Positions 35,785 to 40,530 of a DNA stretch of 40,530 nucleotides are shown here, piece after piece. The translations under genes were made by a program, and so were the position numbers. The stretch is from Bacteroidia bacterium (GTDB lineage: Bacteria; Bacteroidota; Bacteroidia; 2-12-FULL-35-15), in contig JAEUTU010000121.1 in assembly GCA_016786925.1 (NCBI GenBank), forward strand, positions 1 to 40,530, read 5' to 3'. Under the pieces are notes generated by a model, which saw only the letters and a program-made list of their open reading frames with translations, was not told the DNA's origin and made no database searches. Position 1 is the stretch's first letter, and every line of letters starts with the position of its first letter.

Positions 35785-36708
35785 TCAATAGTGCTCATAC
35801 CAGCTAAAATTCTCTTCCACAATTTCTGCTTTCTTACTACCGATATATTCTAAAAAGGCAGCAGAAACAGGAGAATGCTTTTTCCCTTTTAACCAGATCA
35901 AGCTCCATGTGGTTTTGATCGGCAAACCTTTCATCGGTATTATTTGTAATTCTTTTTTATGCAGCTCATTTCTAATTCCTATCAATGGCATTATGGAGTA
36001 GCCTAAACCAGCCAAAATAGCTTGTTTTACAGCTTCATTGGATGTTAACTCCATTTTCTTTTGAGGTGAGATCTTGTGCTTATCCATAAATGCTTCCATA
36101 GATTGCCTTGTACCAGAACCCTTTTCTCTATAGATCAGTGGCAAATTCTTAAAACTATCTTGTTTCAGGTTTTCTTTTTTAAATTTCATTTTAGAATTTC
36201 CTACTAGAAACAATTTGTTTTGTAAAAGATCCAACTTGTCTACATTTAACATTTTAGGAAGAATGGAGACCAGGGCAAAATCGACTTCATTGTTCTCTAA
36301 ACTTTCAATAACTTTATTTTCATTGGTTACATCCATGGATAATTCTACTCCGGAATTCTTTTCCATAAAATTTGCCAGGAAAAAAGGCATAACATACTTG
36401 CCTGTTGAAACAACCGAGATCTTTAATCTCCCGGCAAGTTGTCCTTTATATGCTAATGTTTTAAAATTAATTGCATTAACCTGATCAATAATGTTCTCGG
36501 CTGCAATTGCTATCTCATTTCCAAAATCGGTTACATACAGTTTTCTTCCAACTACCTCTGTCAAAGGAATATCAAATTGATCTTGAAAATTTTTTAATTG
36601 AATGGATACAGCCGGCTGTGTTAAGTGTAAATCTTCAGAGGCCTTAGTAATACTTTTTGTTTGAACGATCTTCAAGAAGATCTGAAGTTGATTCAACGTA
36701 TATTTCAT
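35785..36708 (-). CDS. LysR family transcriptional regulator
   Basis: A 307-residue protein with the LysR winged helix-turn-helix in residues 1-60 (LQIFLKIVQTKSITKASEDL, HLTQPAVSIQLKNF) and a substrate-binding domain from about 90 onwards (LKISVVSTGKYVMPFFLANF). The closest resemblance I can judge is to the CbbR/CysB-like group, but the effector cannot be told. It is transcribed away from a small conserved gene with only 87 bases between, the arrangement in which LysR proteins often control the divergent gene and themselves. Its stop is 29 bases from that of ppx, tail to tail. Confidence 0.92.
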   Translation of the reverse strand: MKYTLNQLQIFLKIVQTKSITKASEDLHLTQPAVSIQLKNFQDQFDIPLTEVVGRKLYVTDFGNEIAIAAENIIDQVNAINFKTLAYKGQLAGRLKISVVSTGKYVMPFFLANFMEKNSGVELSMDVTNENKVIESLENNEVDFALVSILPKMLNVDKLDLLQNKLFLVGNSKMKFKKENLKQDSFKNLPLIYREKGSGTRQSMEAFMDKHKISPQKKMELTSNEAVKQAILAGLGYSIMPLIGIRNELHKKELQIIPMKGLPIKTTWSLIWLKGKKHSPVSAAFLEYIGSKKAEIVEENFSWYEHY

Positions 36709-36795
36709 AAATTTTTATTATATTTTATATAACAAATATAAATAATAATTAATGAATAAAAAGTCAGAATTTTGCCTTATCAAAAACAAAAACAC
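36709..36795. promoter_or_regulatory. Divergent promoter region, LysR and small conserved gene
   Basis: Very AT-rich 87-base region between diverging starts. TTATATAAC and ATATAAATAATAATTAAT lie on the LysR side; GAATTTTG, one base off TAnnTTTG, lies 16-23 bases before the ATG at 36796. A LysR site (T-N11-A) could lie here but is not distinctive in such AT-rich DNA. Confidence 0.4.
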
Positions 36796-37077
36796 ATGAA
36801 AAAGGCGAAAAAATTAAAACTAATCGATGGAGATTTCTCTTCAAAAGAAACATTAGATATTCTTCTTAATCTATATAGTAGCAAGGTTAAATATCATGAA
36901 CTCAAAAACTTAAGTTCTAGAGAACGTTATGGAAAAGACGATCCTATCGCTATTAAAAGAATTCCAGAGTTAAAAAAGGGGATGGAAATAATTGAAGAAT
37001 TGCTTTCCACTTCTAACAAAAAAGACAAATTCACGATTAAATCGTACGTAAACATCAGCTTTAACAAAAAAAATTAA
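36796..37077 (+). CDS. Small conserved protein of unknown function
   Basis: The ATG at 36796 gives 93 residues; an in-frame TTG 24 bases earlier is less likely because it falls on the -7-like element. The protein is charged and helical, without signal or membrane segment: LKLIDGDFSSKETLDILLNL, then KVKYHELKNLSSRERYGKDD and RIPELKKGMEIIEELL. I believe similar short proteins occur widely in Bacteroidota without assigned function. It is followed after 18 bases by the Sua5/TsaC gene and is divergent from the LysR gene. Confidence 0.72.
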   Translation: MKKAKKLKLIDGDFSSKETLDILLNLYSSKVKYHELKNLSSRERYGKDDPIAIKRIPELKKGMEIIEELLSTSNKKDKFTIKSYVNISFNKKN

Positions 37078-37095
37078 TGTCGATAGGACTAATTT

Positions 37096-38061
37096 ATGAT
37101 CACAAAAGATATTCATAAAGCGAAAACGGTTCTGTTAAAAAATGATATCATTGCTATTCCTACCGAAACGGTTTATGGTTTGGCCGGAAATGCTTATGAA
37201 GAAGAGGCATTAAAAAAGATCTATCTATTAAAAAAACGTCCACTGAACAATCCTTTAATTGTACACATACATTCATTGGAACAACTACATGATGTGGCAG
37301 AAGAAATTCCAGAGATGGCTCTTCATTTAGCCAAAACATTTTGGCCCGGTCCACTTACACTTATCTTAAAAAAGCGGGCAAATATTCCATATATTGTTAC
37401 ATCCGGAAAGGAAACAGTGGCTGTTAGAATGCCCGGACACCAACTGACGCTTGACCTTTTACAACAATTGGATTTTCCGCTGGCAGCACCAAGTGCAAAT
37501 CCATATGGATCTATAAGTCCTACATCCGCAGCACATGTTGAACATTATTTTAAAGAACAGCTTGAAGTTATTTTAGATGGTGGCGAATGTGAAAGGGGTG
37601 TGGAATCAACCATCATTGGATTTTTAAATGATCAGCCTATTTTATACAGGCATGGCTCTATTGCTTTGGAGGAGATCGAAAATAATATTGGAAGAGTTCA
37701 GATACAAAATCATTCAACTGATCAACCTGAAGCTCCGGGAATGCAGAAAAGACATTACGCTCCGAATACCGAATCTTATCTAACAAATAATATTGAAGAC
37801 CTGATAAGAACGCTACCTTATAAAAAACTCGGTGTTCTATCATTCAAAAATTCTATTCAACACGAAAACGTCATTCATCAGATAATACTTTCAAAAAACG
37901 GAGACTATTCAGAGGCTGCCAAAAATCTTTTCAGCGCACTACACCAACTTGATCAACTTAATCTGGATGCAATAATAGCAGAACGATTACCAAACGAAGA
38001 TCTCGGAAGAACAATAAACGACAGGCTGGAAAGGGCCATACAAAAGAATCCTGAAGAATAA
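37096..38061 (+). CDS. tsaC: L-threonylcarbamoyladenylate synthase (Sua5/TsaC family)
   Basis: A 321-residue protein with the YrdC domain in residues 1-200 (IPTETVYGLAGNAY, KKRPLNNPLIVHI, VAVRMPGH, APSANPYGSISPT) and a Sua5-type C-terminal domain after a linker containing the PGMQKRHYAP segment. It makes threonylcarbamoyl-AMP from Thr, bicarbonate and ATP, the first step of t6A37 formation in tRNAs reading ANN codons. The length shows the two-domain Sua5 form rather than the single-domain TsaC of E. coli. Confidence 0.94.
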   Translation: MITKDIHKAKTVLLKNDIIAIPTETVYGLAGNAYEEEALKKIYLLKKRPLNNPLIVHIHSLEQLHDVAEEIPEMALHLAKTFWPGPLTLILKKRANIPYIVTSGKETVAVRMPGHQLTLDLLQQLDFPLAAPSANPYGSISPTSAAHVEHYFKEQLEVILDGGECERGVESTIIGFLNDQPILYRHGSIALEEIENNIGRVQIQNHSTDQPEAPGMQKRHYAPNTESYLTNNIEDLIRTLPYKKLGVLSFKNSIQHENVIHQIILSKNGDYSEAAKNLFSALHQLDQLNLDAIIAERLPNEDLGRTINDRLERAIQKNPEE

Positions 38062-38125
38062 AAGCGCTATTATTTTTAATTAAGAAATATAGAGCGGACA
38101 AGTAATTAAATAATGAGCGCCTTTC

Positions 38126-38153
38126 TTGATTTATGAAGAATCAACTATCTTCG
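38126..38153 (+). promoter_or_regulatory. Putative promoter close to the sensor-kinase start
   Basis: TTG at 38126-38128 and TATCTTCG at 38146-38153 (one base off TAnnTTTG) have 17 bases between. The ATG lies only 4 bases after the second box, so a transcript from here would be almost or fully leaderless. The match is partial. Confidence 0.3.
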
Positions 38154-38157
38154 TAAA

Positions 38158-40530
38158 ATGAGGCACCGGATACTTCTGCTCTTCTTCTTATCATTTATGT
38201 GCACATTACAGGCACAACAGCCTGCCTATTACATCTTGGGAGAAGACCATTTTAAAGGGGTTCAAATTTATGATGTGGTTCAGGATAAGCAACAGAATTA
38301 TTGGTTCGCCACGAATGAAGGATTATACGTTTATAATTTTTACAATTTCACTAAAATTGAATGTTCCGAGGCCAAAAGCAGTTCTGTTTTCAACTTTGTT
38401 ATAAACAAAGATGGAATCATTTTTTGTCACAATTTGAACAACCAAATTTTTAAGATCAGCGAAAATAAATGTTCGCTTTTCTATGAATTGAGTAAAGAAG
38501 ACACGCATTCTGATGTGAGCCTTTGCATCGCAAATAATAATAACCTCATTGTTGGAGCAAGAGATATCATCGTTTTGAACTCCACAGGAAAAGAAGTTGC
38601 CAGATATAAAAACTCAAAACACTATCTCGGCCCCCCGGCAATAATTCAAAAAGGTCAAATAGCCTATCATTTAAGTGGTTGTGATTCAATTATCATAAAC
38701 AATGGTGACCAATTTATCAAAGCAAAAATCGATCTCTATTCAAGAACACTTGAAACGAACAGTGTTTTCAAATTCTTTCAGATCAACGATCAACGTTTTG
38801 CACTTGATCTCTTTACAAAACACTTGTATGCTTTTAATGAGTCTAAGTACGAGTTACGTTCACTAAAAGACAACCTATTCTTTAAAAGAAGTCAATCGGT
38901 TCGCTTGTATGAAACAGGTGAAAATGTATGGATAGCAGGCACATTGCCCGGAACAGTGGTTTTAAACGAAAAAACAGTTGAAATAGACAGTCTTGTTTAT
39001 TATCAAAACTATTTTATTTCAGACATTTTTAAGGATGCTGAAGGGAACTTGCTTTTAAGCACTTTTGACAAGGGCGTTCTCGTAATTCCGGATCAACAAA
39101 TTCCGGATGTGATCAACGCCTTCCATGATGATCCTATTGCTTCCCTTTATGCAGATGCTGAGCTTGGACTTTTTCTTGGTTCATCAAAAGGAAAGTTACT
39201 CGTCTACACAAAAGATGAAGGACTAAAAAGCATAAATACATCCGGCAACAGACCCATTGAATCAATACACGGGAATGAAACCAGTCAACTCATTTTATTT
39301 GATGATGGCTTTATCAGATGCTATAACAAGAAAACAAAAAGCATAACCAACATTGTTTCCGCTTCACTAAAAGATGCTGTTGTTCTTTCCGAACAGGAAT
39401 TTTTTATTGGTACAAACAGAGGTGTATACAAGGGGGCGTTACGTGGTCAGCAAATAGCAATTGAACTCATTTCCAACTTAAATTTTAGGGTTTACGCCCT
39501 TGCCTATGATACCAAAGAAAAAGGTCTTTATGTGGCAAGCTCCAATGGTCTATTTTATTATAACACGGCAGGACAAATAAGCAAAATAACATTAAACAAT
39601 CAGGATATATTTCCCAATAGCCTAAGCTATAAAGATGGGAAAGTAATTGCTACTGAAAAGAAAAATGGACTACTGATCATTGAAAAAGAAAAGATCATAC
39701 ATACCATTCAGCCAAAAATTGCAGGTACAGACGAACACTTAAATAAGACAATTATTTATAAAAATACGATCATCGGAAAGTCAACCAATGGACTATTTCA
39801 GTTCGACATGAATGGAAAATATCTTCGTTCACTGCACGCTATATTTGGATTTAATTCAAAACGTATTCTTGATTTTACATTTCAAGGTGAAACGCTATGG
39901 GTGAGCCATGCTGGCGGTGTACAGGCCATCAACCTGAATTATTCAAAAAATGTAACTGCTCCGCCTTTGCGTTTTGACCGGATCAAGGTGAATGATAGAA
40001 CAATAAGTATTAACAAGAATCAGGTATTTGAAAGCGAGCAACGGAAATTTGAATTTACAGTGTGTTCTCCTACCTTACGCAATCAAGAACCTATTAGATA
40101 CCAATACAAGCTTGTTGGTTATGACAAGGACTGGAACATCAACAATCCCGGAACAAATACATTTACCTATAACGCACTTGAAGCAGGAAATTATACCTTA
40201 TTGGTACGACTAGAAAACAACGCTGTTGCCGGGACGCCTATCTCTTATTCCTTTTCAATCTCCAAGCCATTCTATCTCAAATGGTGGTTTATATTGAGTT
40301 ATGTCAGTGTTTTTTTATTGTTGGTTTACCTCATTTATCGTTGGCAATTGGCACGACAAAGAAAAAAATCAGAACAGATCAATGAGCTAAATGCATCCAA
40401 ACTCACTGCCATACAATCGCAGATGAACCCGCACTTTATTTTTAACTCTTTAAATTCCATTCAGGATCTGGTTTTAAAAGGTGATGTTGAAAATTCTTAT
40501 TCGTATATCACCACATTTTCAAACTTGGTT
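38158..40530 (+). CDS. LytS-type sensor histidine kinase with propeller sensor, 3' end outside window
   Basis: An open frame of 791 codons runs from the ATG at 38158 to the end of the window. It has a signal peptide (residues 1-20, ending TLQAQ), then a beta-propeller-like sensor whose blades carry QDKQQNYWFATNEGLYVYN, the two-component-regulator-propeller pattern. A Y_Y_Y-like domain (about 620-705, with QYKLVGYDKDWN and YNALEAGNYTLLV) leads into one membrane helix (about 709-730). The His_kinase domain follows, with QMNPHFIFNSLNSIQ and the phospho-acceptor His759. This is the LytS/AgrC-like kinase type; its ATPase domain and probably a LytR-type partner lie beyond the edge. It senses an outside ligand and signals inward; the ligand is unknown. 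Confidence 0.9.
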   Translation, partial: MRHRILLLFFLSFMCTLQAQQPAYYILGEDHFKGVQIYDVVQDKQQNYWFATNEGLYVYNFYNFTKIECSEAKSSSVFNFVINKDGIIFCHNLNNQIFKISENKCSLFYELSKEDTHSDVSLCIANNNNLIVGARDIIVLNSTGKEVARYKNSKHYLGPPAIIQKGQIAYHLSGCDSIIINNGDQFIKAKIDLYSRTLETNSVFKFFQINDQRFALDLFTKHLYAFNESKYELRSLKDNLFFKRSQSVRLYETGENVWIAGTLPGTVVLNEKTVEIDSLVYYQNYFISDIFKDAEGNLLLSTFDKGVLVIPDQQIPDVINAFHDDPIASLYADAELGLFLGSSKGKLLVYTKDEGLKSINTSGNRPIESIHGNETSQLILFDDGFIRCYNKKTKSITNIVSASLKDAVVLSEQEFFIGTNRGVYKGALRGQQIAIELISNLNFRVYALAYDTKEKGLYVASSNGLFYYNTAGQISKITLNNQDIFPNSLSYKDGKVIATEKKNGLLIIEKEKIIHTIQPKIAGTDEHLNKTIIYKNTIIGKSTNGLFQFDMNGKYLRSLHAIFGFNSKRILDFTFQGETLWVSHAGGVQAINLNYSKNVTAPPLRFDRIKVNDRTISINKNQVFESEQRKFEFTVCSPTLRNQEPIRYQYKLVGYDKDWNINNPGTNTFTYNALEAGNYTLLVRLENNAVAGTPISYSFSISKPFYLKWWFILSYVSVFLLLVYLIYRWQLARQRKKSEQINELNASKLTAIQSQMNPHFIFNSLNSIQDLVLKGDVENSYSYITTFSNLV

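Noticed and set aside
38062..38110. Possible terminator after the Sua5/TsaC gene
   Set aside because: CGCTAT and ATAGAGCG pair only imperfectly across a long AT-rich loop and no T-run follows.
40028..40213. 61-codon frame near the right edge
   Set aside because: It is an out-of-frame reading within the sensor-kinase gene, whose frame is open to the end of the window.

Overview
The window looks like chromosome of a low-GC member of the Bacteroidota. The grounds are a gldH gene beside holB, a PSP1/RicT gene and a class A PBP; a large secreted protein ending in the type B T9SS (gliding-motility-associated) C-terminal domain; several lipoproteins; and promoter-like TAnnTTTG elements. No rRNA, tRNA, CRISPR array or prophage was seen. 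The genus cannot be named from this sequence alone.

Layout. 1-1270: the 3' end of a PolB-like 3'-5' exonuclease gene and a small lipoprotein. 1362-10381 (+): a double-ATPase ABC protein, then a tight run of a one-domain lipoprotein, a lipoprotein with two copies of the same domain plus a propeller-like C-terminus, a GH16-like lipoprotein, an MBOAT O-acyltransferase and an AlgJ-like partner. 10436-14317 (+): a DPM1-like GT2, a STELLO-like glycosyltransferase and a polytopic GT-C-like enzyme. 14320-28233 (-): one near-continuous run, in transcription order holB, ricT-like, gldH, PBP1A, scoA, an inserted GxxExxY gene, scoB, two GT-C-like enzymes, a GT2 and a third GT-C-like enzyme. 28418-31444 (+): T9SS adhesin with a clear terminator. 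31492-38061: housekeeping genes (TIGR01777 epimerase, Lys-rich small protein, ppk1, ppx, LysR regulator, small conserved protein, Sua5/TsaC). 38158 to the end: a LytS-type sensor kinase cut by the window edge.

Most interesting points. (1) One beta-sandwich-like domain of about 130-150 residues is recognisable in seven copies in six proteins within 18 kb: two lipoproteins and the C-termini of four polytopic GT-C-like enzymes. Its marks are an N-terminal (F/I)DFE, a central hhW(D/E)G-like segment and a C-terminal IWNxxKxxhhhDD. With two DPM-like GT2 enzymes, an MBOAT/AlgJ pair and a GH16-like lipoprotein, this suggests an undescribed envelope pathway that builds, acylates and trims a surface glycan using a shared carbohydrate-binding-like module. 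(2) A GxxExxY gene sits between scoA and scoB and is bounded by 32-bp imperfect terminal inverted repeats whose outer 14 bp are perfect, directly after the scoA stop codon. It looks like a compact single-gene mobile cassette.

All functional calls rest on reading motifs by eye; no database search was run.
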